Assembly: GCA_025024175.1 (NCBI GenBank)
Contig: QCXZ01000041.1
Coordinates: 9,667,786 to 9,731,785, forward strand
Origin: Rhyzopertha dominica
Lineage: Eukaryota; Arthropoda; Insecta; Coleoptera; Bostrichidae
DNA length: 64,000 nt
Direction of reading: 5' to 3'
Shown: positions 9,840-22,621 of the stretch, piece after piece
Layout of the letters: each line of letters begins with the position of its first letter
Position numbering within the stretch: position 1 is the stretch's first letter
Position numbers and translations under genes: made by a program
The notes under the pieces: generated by a model
The model's input: the letters and a program-made list of their open reading frames with translations, nothing else
The model's database searches: none
What the model was told of the DNA's origin: nothing

Positions 9840-10990
9840 CATTTGAACAAATAACTTGAGAATTATTAGACCTGAAACCTAAAATCTGGCTTCGTTATGT
9901 CGACGACACTTTTGTTATATGGCCTCACAGCTCCTACACCATGACAACCTTCTTAGATCACCTTAATTTCCTTTTAATTCTCAACATTCTGATATAAAGT
10001 TAACGATGGAAATCGAAAGATATATCTCTCTCATTTTTCGAGGGTCTTGTCACTCGTCTATCGGATAGCCNTTCTGTCTACTGTAAAGCCACCCACATAG
10101 ATCGGTACTTACATGCGTCTTCTCATCACCACACATCACAAAAACGTTCCCTCCTAAATTCTCTTGTTAACCGTGCTATATCAGTTTCTGAACCGGGAAA
10201 ACTTCGAAGACAATTGCAAAACTTACGCATCAGTTTCGCCAACAACGGGTATAAAATCGTCATCTTTACACCAAACTCTCGGACCCCCAAACTATAAATC
10301 GACAGCTTTACTTCCCTATATCCAAGCTGTCACGGAAAGAATTGGCAAAAACCTTAAGAAACAACCCATCCGTACCATCTTCTTTCCCCCTTCAAAAATG
10401 TCACAGATAAATCCTTTACCTCTAGAGCTATTTACAGCATCCCTTGTTCGTGCGGTGCCGTGTATATCGGCGAAACAGGTAGATCCATTACAACCAAGCT
10501 TAATGAACATAAGTGCTGCTTAAAATCAGGTTCTTCACCCACTCAGCAGTAGCCGAACATTAGTATGAAACCGGTCATAATATTTTGTTTGATTATGTGA
10601 CAGTTCTATTGAAAGTCCCATTTTTCTTAACCCGAACATTCCGAGAAGCCATAGAAATTTCCAAACATCCGAATAATTTAAATCGCGAAGGTGGTTACCG
10701 TCCTCCCACTATTTGGTACCCAATCAGCCAACAGCTATCCCCACTTTCACAATTTCCTACCTCTGCCATCGAAGCATCCCCACCCTCCTCGTAACGCCAG
10801 GTACAACGTTATCTATCGTTTTCATTCCCTTTCCTCCTTAGGATTTGGTTCAGCCCGGACGTGTTCCTCGCGTTAGGTTTTTACCACATACCATACCCCT
10901 TATTCTGTCCTGATGATGCCCCTTACAAGTGTGGGCGAAACATCAGCTTTATTCCAAAATCAGACGCGGACTAACCCTAAAAGACTAAGA
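9840..10990 (+). pseudogene. Penelope-like element, family B: RT end, GIY-YIG and 3' repeat
   Basis: At about 9885-9945 it reads 'LKPKIWLRYVDDTFVIWPHS', an intact YVDD catalytic block. Then follow 'HIDRYLHASSHHHTSQKRS' at about 10097-10153, 'LRISFANNGYK' and the GIY-YIG segment 'IYSIPCSCGAVYIGETGRSI' with 'TTKLNEHK' at about 10430-10515, then 'FREAIEISKHPNNLNREGGY' (10637-10697). Frameshifts near 9985, 10275 and 10530 and several stops separate the blocks. The 3' repeat contains a well-preserved hammerhead core at 10910. This is a different family from A, with its own 3' sequence. Confidence 0.87.
10905..10950 (+). ncRNA. Hammerhead-like motif of PLE family B
   Basis: CTGATGA, then a stem GCCC...GGGC with an 11-nt loop, then GAAACATC. 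All conserved core positions (C3, U4, G5, A6, G8, A9, G12, A13, A14) are kept. Helix I is weak in the flanks as they stand, so activity is uncertain. Confidence 0.6.
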
Positions 10991-11921
10991 TTTCAGTTAT
11001 TCTTTTAATTGTGGAATGAAAGCTTGTCAAGTTTTCGCAGTCTCAGTTTTTTTTATAAAAGTCAGACATATTTAAGTGCATTATGCAAATGCCTTAGTTT
11101 CAAATACCACAATGAGCATTTATAATCACTTATGCGTTTTTATTTTTTACAATTAAAAATGTGCTCCACAGTTACTATAGCAACAGTGTTTCTATAATTA
11201 CTTATAGAATTTTTCTGGCGAACCATTTGATAGTTAACTTTTATGTCTTTAGGAAAGCCGTTGGCTCGCTCTAAAATATACCTGCTCAGCGGTAAAAACC
11301 AGTTTACCCCGACAATAACTATTGAATGGAATTATTTGGTTAAAAATATTGAAGTAATCAGTTTTTTATATTTTTTAAATAAAACTAGCCTAGGCAACAG
11401 CTTTTGCTTTTTTAATGAAAAAGGAATTAGTGATCCCTTTAACAAATTTACAAACATCTTTTTCAGGAAATTTGTCAATAACAGAGAATAACAAGAAAGT
11501 GTATGTTACCATAATTTATACTAGATGCAAGCACATATAGTAGGGTTAATAATAAACAATTCCCCACAGCTTCAAACGTTCCCTCCACAATTTCCGACTG
11601 ATTCGTTTAAGCTCTATTGCATAATTTTCAGGGCGTGCTTAAATTCGGCACTATTTAATCCTCTTCAAAGGTATCCTCACTTTAATTGCTCGAAGTTCTC
11701 GAATTGGGCACCACATCTTATCAGCTGAAAAAGGATAATCCCTCGGTCATTATAATCCTCAGTTCTCCCAGGTAAAAATTTTCATTCTTTAGTTTAAGCT
11801 GAATGACCAATGAATGCAGCAGTGGAATAAATTGTTCATCCCCTTTACTTTACCCAATATATATTGTAATGTTTTTCGTTTATATAATTTATTTATACTC
11901 GTCACTTAAACGTTAAGCATC
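10991..11921. other. AT-rich stretch with short open frames of no known family
   Basis: Open frames at 11243..11491 and 11525..11728 show no domain, and their composition is like the surrounding DNA. No repeat ends seen. Confidence 0.45.
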
Positions 11922-12568
11922 ATGAGTACGTCTGTCGGAATTAGTGAACGGGGAAAATATTCTCGTTATCGGTGGTGTTAAGTTTACATACACAAAAGTT
12001 ATAAAACAGAAGAAACATTTTGGATATGTTATAAAGGAACATGCAGTGCAAAAGGGTGAACCTTAAGCCCTGAAAAAGTCGCCTTTAAAGGTGATTTAAG
12101 TCATAATCACTCCAAAAGCGACAAGTTGTTAATCGACAAAAATAGGTATGTTTTCAATACTTTATTTTAAAATACCTTTATTATTAAAATTTAACTAGCT
12201 ATGCGCATTTATCTTACAACTAATTACAAATAAAATAAATTTATGATATTTATTGTTTCAGTCAGTAGCAGCGCAAAATGAAAAGCAGAAGAAGACATTA
12301 AGAAAAACCATAAAAAATTATTCATTCGATTTTGCAAAATTATACCGAAACAATAAATACCTTGACTCTAAAAGACATCAATTGTATAAGAAATAATTTA
12401 TACTATAAAAGAAGAAAAATACCACCAAGTATGCCAGCAAAAGCAGAAAAAACGATGAAAATTTTGCAAAAAACGAACTTGGAACTATCAGAGGTGAAAA
12501 CGGTTGTTATCTTACGGCACTGCTATCCTAAGAAAGCAGAGCAGGTACTTAAGCGGTGCCGAATTTAA
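11922..12568 (+). pseudogene. FLYWCH zinc-finger fragment of MULE/FLYWCH type, frameshifted, apparently with one intron
   Basis: From the ATG at 11922 the blocks read 'LVIGGVKFTYTK', 'FWICYKGTCSAKG' and 'LSHNHSK', the V-x-F-x-Y ... W-x-C ... C-x-A ... H-x-H order of a FLYWCH finger. They lie in different frames, so at least two frameshifts are present. A donor-like AATAG/GTATG at 12145-12150 and an acceptor TTTCAG at 12256-12261 frame a 116-bp AT-rich interval. The second block (12332..12568) reads 'LTLKDINCIRNNLYYKRRK' then 'IPPSMPAKAE', typical of the arginine-rich linker that follows FLYWCH fingers in insect MULE-related proteins. The transposase core is absent. It is probably a degraded transposon-derived gene. 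Confidence 0.65.
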
Positions 12569-15500
12569 GTAGTTAGAAAATCCTTAATCAGAATTAATAC
12601 ACTCAGAGTAAAACCAGGTAACTGGTGCCCAATTCGAGGCCGCCCATTTTTCAACACAGTTGCAGACTAAAAAAACCGTTAAGTGAGATGAAATGACAAA
12701 CTCTTTGATTCTGAGTACTTTGTTGGGCCTGCAAAGTAGAGATATGTAATTTATTACAAGGTACAGAAAATAGTCGTAGAAACTGGAGCGTATCCCTCTG
12801 TAGTTGATTACATAACCCGTTTGTTGCTTACCATTTCCCAGCAACCTGCCCAATTATTCCGAAGAGATTACTACGCACGGTCTTTCTGCAATTTCGTATT
12901 TTTATCTTTTATCAAAAACTGCCTTGTTTCTTATAATCTTTCTAATGAAAAACTGTACAAAACAATTGTAGAAAATAGACTATTTTTCTACACTTCCTCA
13001 TGTAAATGTAAATGTAAATCAGTAATAGTTCTTAGTCATATGTGAACAACAATTACAGAAAGAATATATACATCTCAGTAAATTCTAGTTGATGAAAACA
13101 GCACATCTGTTCGCGCTTCTTCACCTCTCACAAAAGAAAAAAAATACAACACGCAACAGCAAGTGCATTATTTCATAAGCTGCAGCTCGTAAATTCCCCT
13201 AAGCCACGTTGAATTTTCGCGTGGAGCCGTTTTTTCTTTCCCCAATTTAACTTTTCGCGTCCACACTTTTTCATACACAGCGGGTACACCACCCCGCGCG
13301 TTATCTTTATGAAATATTCAGGGCGCAGCCTGAAACTCAGGTGCGCCGTCTGAGCTCTTACGCGCTGAAAATTAAAACGGTTTTTCCAATACTAGCCGGT
13401 TCGTTTGACCTTGCCTTTGGAGGCTTATAAACTTCGGATGTAACTCTAACAGAAAGTTATAAGCGGTTAGTGACTGCATACGATACATTTGATCAAAACG
13501 CTATTAGTGTACAGTAGTTGAATGAATTAGTGTCCGTCTGAAAAAAAACCACTACAAAGCTTTTCGTTTTATGATATATGGCCAAACTTGTTATAGTTCT
13601 CCATTTTTTGCCGCAATTAAGAAGCAGTAGTCGATAGATTAAGCTGAGCCATTTAGCAAAATGTCAACATGAAGTTAATAATTATTAAAAAAATGGGAAA
13701 GAACCAACGATTTGTATCTCTATCGCTTTGGAAAATAAAACAAATAGTCACACCTGTATGTAATCACAGATTGCCAAAAATTAGGAGCTCCATGATATTT
13801 TCTGATATTACCAATACTGCTTTTCGTATTCGCAAGTAATACTTCGACAACAGAAGCGACTGTCCACTGTCTAAGCAGATAAAGCCATTTTTATGAGATG
13901 ATTAAATCCGATACCTAATCAGAAGACATCTTCAGATACCACAAAAGATAGTCAACGTCTAAAAGAATTTTACAATGTTTTTGACTGAACGGAGAAAGCA
14001 ACCTAATTGTGATACAGCGGTGTATCGGGATATGAACACGCCAATTACATGGCCATCACCATGGACAGTGATTGCGCTGGTCAACTGTTATTAGGTTTTC
14101 TTGAAGTGAAAGACAACCGCCTGATTCACTAGAAGTTCTAAAATCTAGGAATTTGTCCAAGTAGCAGTAGCAAAGCACTCATTCACAATTTGGGAGACAC
14201 AAGAGACCTAGGATAATGCTGTTATAGTAAACAAAGACCCACTAAAGAGCAAGGCCAGTCAAGATTTACATAAAATACCATATAACACCATAATTCCACA
14301 AAGAAAGGGCACCTAGACTGTATGAGAAAATGATATCCATATGGTTAATATCAAATTAAAAAAAACACTCGGTACCCTAAAAGGTGGTGTAAGTTTGCAA
14401 GTTTTTCCCAAGCATGTTATGGTTTGGTTTGCAAGAAGATGATAATAGTACACACACACAAGGCTCGTCATCGTCCCAAAGCAGCTTTTAACGATAAGTG
14501 TTGCCAGGACGTCAACTAAATTGAACAGATTTGTATATTCGAAATATACAGATTTTCTAGGTTTTGCACAGATATCAACAGTACGAGTTTCCAAGTCTTA
14601 TTCGCTAGGAGTAAAACTATGCAAATAAAATAGCAGAAGTAGTAGTACCAATAAAAGTAAATCCGCCTACAGTTGATTGACGTATAGTTGAATAAATAAG
14701 TTAACTTCAACAGAAAAATGTTGAAATAGGTTCCAGATTTTTTTGTTCCATATTCTAATCACTCATTAAATTTAGTAGTTAAAGGTGTTAGAGCTACTTG
14801 TGTATTTCTACAAAGAGATGGGCAAACTAAAATCTATTTTTTTAAATATAACGCTTAATAACCTCTTAAAATTAATACATACACAGTTTATAAAGCTCTG
14901 TTGAAAGAAACCGAAAATTAAACCTAAAGAGACAGAATCAAGAGCTCAACCTAATAACACTGCTTTAAAACTACATTGTCATTAATTTGTCAGTAAAACA
15001 GTATAAAACATGCACAGTTCTTCATTTATCACGCAAATATTTACTGAATCTATCAAACATATTACAACAGGATTGAGAGAATAGATAATAGATGTACGTG
15101 AGGCCAAATTTTCCAAATGTTCGAACAAGCAAAAAGATGAACATTTAATAAATGGAAAAGATAATATTGAACAATGCAAGAGTTTACATTTAAAATTTAG
15201 AAATAACCACAACTCCAATGACCGTTATATTGATAGGGAGGTTCATTTTGGGGAACTCCAAATTTTGCACACTTTTATCAAAAAAATATATTCCACTTCA
15301 CGATCTACTGAAGCTTATTTATCGGAACAATTAAAACGACGGACTTTCTAATATGATGACAGCTTTAGGAATTTATTTAACACAAACAGTTTCAGTTAGT
15401 CCAAAAAAAACGTATTTAGAAACTATAAATCATAAAAAATATGGGATCATCTATGTGTCGAGAGCGTCTAACTGAATGATTCACAATACTTATAGCAAAC

Positions 15501-16045
15501 GGTAATATGGATTTAGGACTTGAACGAATTATTTAAAAAAATCGTAACACTAAAAGTGAAAATAAACAAATTTGGTGATTTTAGTAGCTGCATTTATATA
15601 CATATGTACATATATCATAATTCTGCTTTTTAATGATTGCTTAATTCCTCTCCCTTAAATATATAGTGTAATTATTATAAAAATATTTATTTTTTTTTAC
15701 TTTAACTTACGTAAATATAGGGCGGTATTTTAAAGCCTGCGCAAATGTAACCCTATGTATATAAATGATGATAAACTTCCAGAACACATATAATTTTTAA
15801 GTTATTCAGGTTTCTATGTAATTCTACTTTAAAATGAGGGAGGCGTATAGTATAGAGCTAATTCTTTGATACAACGATACAGTGATTTGTTGGTACTGAC
15901 TATTTTTCGGATTTAATGATACCTTGTGTAATATAAAAACCACACCTTAAACATTCATTAAAGAATGNTTACCCAAAACCGTGNATTTAACTTCATATAT
16001 TATAAATTAACTCGTGGAGTTGGGAAAATAAACTACTATTAGATA
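12569..16045. other. Long AT-rich stretch without supported genes; CpG-richer 13140-13440
   Basis: Only short chance-like ORFs occur. A small tandem of TGTAAA (about 12998-13020) and a CA run near 14452 are minor simple repeats. The segment 13140-13440 is richer in CpG (GCGCGTTATC, GGCGCAGCC) and lacks repeat features, so it could be host regulatory DNA. A region at 14050-14300 has faint, unconvincing similarity to a PLE C-terminus. Confidence 0.4.
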
Positions 16046-16452
16046 CCAATGATTAGGGCTGCCATCTCTAAAACCTGCCCCCAGGACCGGAAGCGTAAGT
16101 TCCCCGGATTTTGGAGCTTTCACCCCGGACATTTCAATACTTTTTTCATTCGCTTACATCTTGATTAAAATATATTTTACTCCGTACTTGATAGAAGAAC
16201 ATTTTAATTTTAAACCTCTTTTGTTGCATGAAATAGTATGTTTAATCGTTCTTGTGACGACAAGTGAGTAATTTTGCTTTATTATTTAACATTTTCAGGT
16301 ATTAAATAAAAAATGAACAAACCCAATATTAGTTACTCAGTTAATAAAATTAAATGAAAACTTGTTTAAACCCCGTCCGGACTCTCCCCGGACGTCTTCC
16401 AAACTAGGACAAATCCGGGGAATTCAGGACGGATGGCAGCCCTACCAATGAT
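16046..16452. mobile_element. hAT-type MITE with perfect TIRs and 8-bp target duplication
   Basis: The element 16054-16444 (391 bp) begins TAGGGCTGCCATC and ends with its exact complement GATGGCAGCCCTA. The 8 bases CCAATGAT occur immediately before (16046-16053) and after (16445-16452). An 8-bp duplication with TAGGG/CAGGG-type ends is the hallmark of hAT transposons. Subterminal regions on both sides hold CCCCGGA words (for example 16099 and 16388), a likely transposase-binding repeat. There is no coding capacity, so it was mobilised in trans. Confidence 0.9.
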
Positions 16453-17285
16453 CAACAATTTAATTGAGACGTTTAGGTCGCCTCCATCTTCAAGTCATAA
16501 ATGTTAAATTGTAGAGTAGCTTATTTTTCCAACTCCACAACATATCGCGCTATCGTAGTAATTGTAAGTTCTGAACACTTCGTTTCTAATAAAAATAACA
16601 AGTATTCTGTGATGCAACTACATGTTAAATGATTTAATGCGATGAACCAGTATAGATCAAACTCTACCGAGCTTCTATTGCGCATTTGTTGAATTTCATC
16701 ACCCGAACTCGCGTATATATTCCCCGCGCATCCTGTTCAATTATAAAACGTTTCCATAATAGGAAAAATGATATGGAGGCGAAGAAAATCAAACGCATAT
16801 ATCAGAATTAGCGCGCGTGTATGGGGCCTCGACCACGAAATGGTTTGTGGGTAAAATAGTGACGAGAACTCGCGTCATTTAGCGAATTTTATGGAGCAGA
16901 GANGAGCTTTATCTTTTTACTCCCAATTCCCAAAGCCGCATATTGCCGAGTGTGTCGGTGGAACTGGTTTGTTTAGTCGGATTTACATATTCATCGGATG
17001 CACCGTTGAAAAAAAGGGAAACGAACGCGGAAACGAAACGCATAAAGCGGACGACCAATCGAGAGGATTGCCGTCATTACGTGATGTTTGAAATGTTGAT
17101 TTATGAAACTTTCAGACGAAATTAATTTTCAACCGTTATACTGCCTTGTTATAGCATAATATCCATTATTTCACTCGGACTTCAGAACACCAAAAGTGCC
17201 TCGAATGCAAATATTTAATGAAATCAACATCAGATGAATCTGCTTCTTAACCTTTAAACATACGGTTTAGAAAAGTCTTGTCTGT
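16453..17285. other. Spacer with a CpG-richer part (16680-17070)
   Basis: No repeat ends seen. 16680-17070 is CpG-rich relative to neighbours (GCGCGCGTGTATGG, GAACTCGCGTC). Two overlapping ORFs of 60-66 codons on the plus strand there have no recognisable domain. Possible host regulatory DNA or an exon. Confidence 0.35.
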
Positions 17286-19160
17286 GTGAAATCTGAGCAT
17301 TCAGTTTCTCATCACAGTGTGATATCTTGCGATTTGACCACAAGCGTAGATATCTTTGATTCAAATATTTTAATAAAGGAGAGCTGTAATGTAAATGCTA
17401 AAATATCTGTATTAAACGACACGTTACAATCAATATTCAATATTCACGCACCAGTAGTGAAACGTTTAACTACGAAACCTAAAGCACTCTGTTTGACTGA
17501 GAATCTTAAGCTAAAGATGAAACCGCGTAACAAAGCGTAACCGATAAAAGAAGTCGAAAGGTAAAGGCACACTGGGACTATTACGTCTCTTCGCAATACT
17601 GTAAACAAATTTGTAGGTTTAGAAAAGAAAGCGTACCTACTTTATACAAATTGCGGCTTTGAGCAAAAATAAGCTATTTTCGGAATTTAAATCTATCGGA
17701 GTAAACTTCAAAAATAACAAATACAATATTCCTGATCATTTAAAGTCCGCTAAAGATTACAATACATTCCTTTTGAACCTACCTATCGCTTAAAAATTTG
17801 AACTAGAACCCATTGAAAGATACCTAAATAATAGACTAGTTACTTCGATATTTGAATTTGTATGAGCCAGCAAATCTGACGTCCTTAAAATTTTTATTTC
17901 AATTATTAAAACTACTGCTCAGGCCCAACAATAGTAGTAATACCTCCGTGCTGCTGAATACTTTACCTGCAATTCTTCCATATATTATCTGTCACATAAT
18001 TAATACTTGCATTGGGTGTAATGCTGTAGCGTTTGTTTGTTGCCTATCCTTTCTAAAGTTTTAGCAAAACTGATGGCTTCGCAGCTACTTCTCCATATTA
18101 AGAAATTTAATATACAGGGTGGGCCAAGTGAACATATTTTTTCCATAAATCCACAACTATTGATATTATGAACAACTTTTTTATATAAAAGTGATCCAGT
18201 TTTACATGCTGCATATTATAAAATATTTTTGAAAACCGTTCATTTCCGGTTATACCGGAAACGCATACCAACTTCCTTATTTTAGATAGAACACTCCGTA
18301 TATTTTTACATTTTTGCATTCCTTTTTGAATTCTAAGGTTATTTTGTATGACATACCGTACCTCTGAAATGTACAGTTTTCGAGAAAATAAGCGCTAAAG
18401 CAAAAAATCGTCGTTTGCAGCGCTCCCCGCCATTTTAAATATCTTCCAATGTGAGACACCTAAAAGACTGCGGTTTGCGCGCCGCGTAAGTTAAGAAAAT
18501 GGCCTATCATTTGCGTCGTCAAGCAGGTTTATTACTTTTAAATTGAAAGTAATACATCTGTTGCCATATGAAATATTTCAAACTGCGTTAAGTCAATTTT
18601 TTTAAATGGAACATGCAACTTTTTTTTACACCATCGGATGCAAAATTATATTATCTTTAATTTGATGTCAGTTTGTCACTACCTATTACTAACAGTTTTG
18701 CAACAATTTGCGTTTTTCTGATTTTTTAGATTAAAATCGCTTATATCAGGTACGCCTTGACAAGACCTGGGAGGCGGCAAAATGTCTTTACCTTTTACCA
18801 GACTATTTGATTCTCTGAATCATAATTTATATTGCTAGAAATCCTACGTTGATACGAGTTGGGGAGGAATTATTTGGGTACCTTCAGCAGCTATTTAACA
18901 CACAGGGAACAAATAGCAAAAGCTTATGAACTTTCATCCAGCACCTGCTGAAGTCACTTGTGGTGTACCTCAAGGATTGGTACTTGGTCCCTTGCTTTTT
19001 GCTCTCTACTCATCTGTTCTTGCATGTCGCATTAAACATGGAGAATGCCCCTTTTATGCGGATGATACACAGGCTATTTTTTTCTCTGATAAAAACATTC
19101 AAGAAAAGAAGAGTATGCGTGTTGTTGACCTGATTGAGTCGCTATTATCCTCCTAAGAAA
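17286..19160 (+). pseudogene. Jockey/CR1-type LINE pol relic, interrupted by another repeat
   Basis: First part, 17286-18111: 'SHHSVISCDL', 'LNDTLQSIFNIHAPVVKR', 'LCLTENLKLKMKPRNKA', which is the end of the apurinic endonuclease and the linker, then with frameshifts 'YNIPDHLKSAKDYN', 'RYLNNRLVTSIFEF', 'ILPYIICHIINTCI' and 'LMASQLLLHIKKFNI' near 18070-18111. Second part, about 18790-19160: 'LFDSLNHN', 'EVTCGVPQGLVLGPLLFALY' and 'CPFYADDTQAIFFSDKNI' (YADD catalytic motif at about 19056). A foreign repeat from 18112 separates the two. Several stops and frame changes are present. It acted as a reverse transcriptase for target-primed retrotransposition. Confidence 0.85.
18110..18770. mobile_element. 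Non-autonomous repeat inserted into the LINE
   Basis: Starts TACAGGGTGGGCCAAGTGAA exactly where the LINE reading frame breaks (TA followed by CAGGG, as in mariner-type MITEs). The first 190 bp end at CACTCCGTATA and resemble the decayed repeat end at 230-298. The right boundary is not sharp: similarity to the LINE resumes by about 18790. No coding capacity. Confidence 0.55.
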
Positions 19161-22100
19161 ATATTGCATATCGATCTCAACGCTATAGATAACGTTAGTT
19201 AAAATGGTCAGAATTTAACAAGTAGCTGGATAAAACGAAGTTACTGAAAGCACCTAGTTTTGATTAAGTATTCCGGGAATTCATAAAATACCTCAACCAA
19301 GCCATTGCCTTAATACGGTATGAAATAAAAGGGTTGGTACCCAAACTGCAGCAAGTTATTCCGTTCAAAAAATAGAAATATGAAGAGTTATAATCGCTTA
19401 GCATTCCTGTGTTTCTACCGAATTTTGTGGAGCTAACACCCTAGGAAAGATTCCAATAACTCTAAAGAAATTACTCAGCTTTATGTTGAATTTGCGTAGC
19501 AGTTTTCTGCAACACAAATAAATATTCTCCATAAATTTTTATCAAGGCTAAGGAACAGATTAGTTTGGAACACAATATACAACACCTATTATCATTAAAA
19601 AGTTAAAGAACAATATACACCCTGGTTTTAGAACTTCCATTACATTTACGACATTCGTATAGTCTTCTGTCGCCAGCTTTTGCTTTTACATGTAAGCAAG
19701 CATGCCAAAAATCGAAATTAACTTGGCAGATATAATGAAATATGTGGGTGAAAGTGCACTAAATAACCTAAGCCTGCTTTCAACACCGACAATTTTTTTA
19801 TGGTCATCAGAAGTAAATCTATGTTATGCGTAATGAAAACTAATTGTTGTTATTAAGGACTTACGCACAAAATTACCTAATTCAGCAAATTTATCCTTTT
19901 TTTCGATCTTTGATGATAAATAACATTAATTTGAACTCAAAAGTCTAAGGGTCATGCTTACTATGAACTCATGCATCGAATTTACCAATATTCAATATTC
20001 AAAATAATTTAAAAAAATATATCAGCAACCAGCGATTTAGAGGCTGCCTTATGGTGCTGAGTGGTCTGAATATCTTCCTGTAGGTAGTTTAGCACCTGAG
20101 AAGTATAGAATGACAAAATTAACGTCTCTGCGTCAAAGGCACAGAGATAAAGAGTACCATTCCATAAACAAAAACATATATTACTCGTGAATTTGTGGTC
20201 ATTGACAAAAATATTGCTGATGTGAATTTTGCCGATATTATTGCGAAGTTGTTTGACGTTCTTCTACACAGCAGAGTATTTTTTTATAAAATATTAAAGT
20301 AAAATTTGTGACAGTAAATACCTCTTTTAAATATCGACAATGATAACTCAGTGTCTTAGAAATACAGAAGACATTGTTTTAGACGATCATCGATGTCTCT
20401 TCTGGTGGACTCAGGAGTAGATATTCCAAGAACTTAGCACCACTAACGCTGTAAATCTAATAACGTAGCATAAGTTTATGTAGAAAAGTCTTTAGAAAAT
20501 ATGAAAAGAGTCGCTAACAATATTATCCGTGAGGGAGGGTTTTAAGAGAATATTTCTACAGAATATGAAGCCAGTTTGTCAAATTGTTTGTTAATAATTC
20601 ATTTTCATCATTTATAGATATAAAAATTAATAAATTAACAAATAAATTAGGTTTTCAAGTTGCCCAGTTTGCAATATTTTTACATAACTACTTTTTATAA
20701 CTGTGACGAAACAGTCGTTGTGACAATTTACGTTACCTAATGTTAAAAAATGACAAAAACTTCTATTAACGCAATAGGGGATTTTCACGTACATAAATAA
20801 TATCTCCTAATTTCATTCGGTGCTAGTAACGACTGCTTTTCAATTAAGTACAGAACGATAAAGTCGGGGTTCCAACTCGGTTCGTGAAACAGGCTGTGAC
20901 GTCAAAATACACCAAATTGTTTCTTGTTGTCGGAATGGGCGATTTATTGTAGATTCTAAGAACGGTCGATGTAAGGAATGCTAATATTATATAATAAATC
21001 ATCCCGCATATTAATGCCAAACAAAAACATCACTGACAGAAATGTGCGAACAGAGACAGAATGATAAAAGACTAAAAAGAGCCTTGTTGATAATTATTTT
21101 ACTGTCACAATGTAAAATTACAGATGATTTTGAGTATTGTGGGTGTTGCTACAGGCTTCTGTCGCAAACAGTAGATCTGTGCTTTAGTAAACACATATTT
21201 GGCACCTATTTGCAGGTAAGTCGCTTAATCTGACAACTTCGATCAGTGTATTTTGACGTCACAGAGGTTTCAAAGTCTATGACGTATAGGGCTACTGAGT
21301 ATTAACTTTTAATGAGATTTATTTTGAAAGAAAATAATTATTTGGGGTTCCAGCTACTAAAATACGTATATAATGTGTCACAAAATTTCTAGCCGTATTA
21401 AGAAGAGTGCAAATTCATTATTAGATAGAAGAGTTTATCAAGATAGTTAATACTTACATCTTAACAACTAGCAGATTATAATCTTGGGCACTTGATGTAT
21501 AATTTCTACAAAAAATAATTAATCCAAGTTTCTCGAGTTTTATCTCATAAAACCGTATATTATGAGATCAACAAAACAAAAGATGGATTCAAAATCTTTC
21601 AGGTAACGATATATAAAAAAACAAATGTCCAGTGACTTTGATACGAAATCACTGTTTCTGATTTTGTAATAATGATTTCTTGGAAGATATAAAATGCGTA
21701 GCGTTCCCAATAAACTTAAAATTACCACACATTAACCCAAATTCTTGGCATCTCCTACAGAAGGCAGCGAAGGCACCATGAAATATTATGTGAAAATTTT
21801 CATGAAATTACGAAAAAATGTTCGGATAAATTTTGTTTTCATTAAAACAATTTTTGTCAAAAAAGATAAAGAAGTTATTTTTGATTAAACAATATATGTA
21901 CACGTACGCTGTAATCTCGTCTGTCATATAGTAAGCCCTATCATGTTGCATGACCCATTGATTTTCAACACTTGTAGATCAAGCAAAGTGTAAATAAAAC
22001 CCGTGTGAGCATGCCATGTCGACGACGAGCCTACAAACAGAGCTGTCAATGGTCAATTTCATGGCAAGGCGTGATGAGTGCGCGATTAGGGGGCGTCGGT

Positions 22101-22621
22101 GCGTAGCACGAGTGTTTCCGCATCTAGTTACCGTTGGACGCGTGGCGTCACGCGTGCCGCGCCGGTGCTTACTATAACAATTGACCCCACACCAACAGAC
22201 AATTAGATGCGCATCGGGAAGGTGTGCGGGTTGTTGACGGCGAGTTTTTGATATTCGAGAAGCACCGAATTATCTAAAGGGTCTTTTGAACTTTTTGATA
22301 CAGGGTAATTCAGAAGGGAACAATTGATTATAGGAAAAACAGAAACAACAGCGGTCCTGTATTCCAAAGATCGGACTGTACTAAAATACCAGAAATTGTA
22401 GTATATTTGAGGCTCGAAAATTAATTGATCTACTCAAGATTTTTTTACTTTAATTAAGTTTTAAACGTTTGCATGACTCTGCATATCAAACTGCCAGTCT
22501 GAGTAAGGTACTGGGTTTGTGGATCTTTAGATTGCCGTAGGTATACCTTTGGACTTCCAGACTTGTATAATTTACGGCTAAAGTACTTACTTGGTTAGTC
22601 CATAAACTAATTGTATATTAT
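19161..22621. other. Long AT-rich stretch; CpG-rich island 22000-22250
   Basis: No supported gene. It contains an inverted pair with CRE-like TGACGTCA at 20886-20912 and 21246-21271 (listed separately). 22000-22250 is distinctly GC- and CpG-rich (GGACGCGTGGCGTCACGCGT at about 22136) and non-repetitive in appearance, a candidate host regulatory element. Confidence 0.4.
20886..21271. repeat. Inverted repeat pair with TGACGTCA cores
   Basis: GTGACGTCAAAATACAC at about 20895-20912 is matched in reverse by GTGTATTTTGACGTCAC at 21246-21262. The match extends outward, imperfectly, into GAAAC...GTTTC, giving arms of about 26 bp separated by about 335 bp. GGGGTTCCA words lie just outside on both sides (about 20867 and 21346). 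It may be a small DNA transposon or a pair of CRE/ATF-type sites. Confidence 0.5.

Noticed and set aside
14050..14300. Possible seventh PLE fragment (words like VAVAKHSFTI)
   Set aside because: Only one short peptide resembles the GIY-YIG C-terminus, and no YIG or RT block or hammerhead is nearby. Too weak to annotate.
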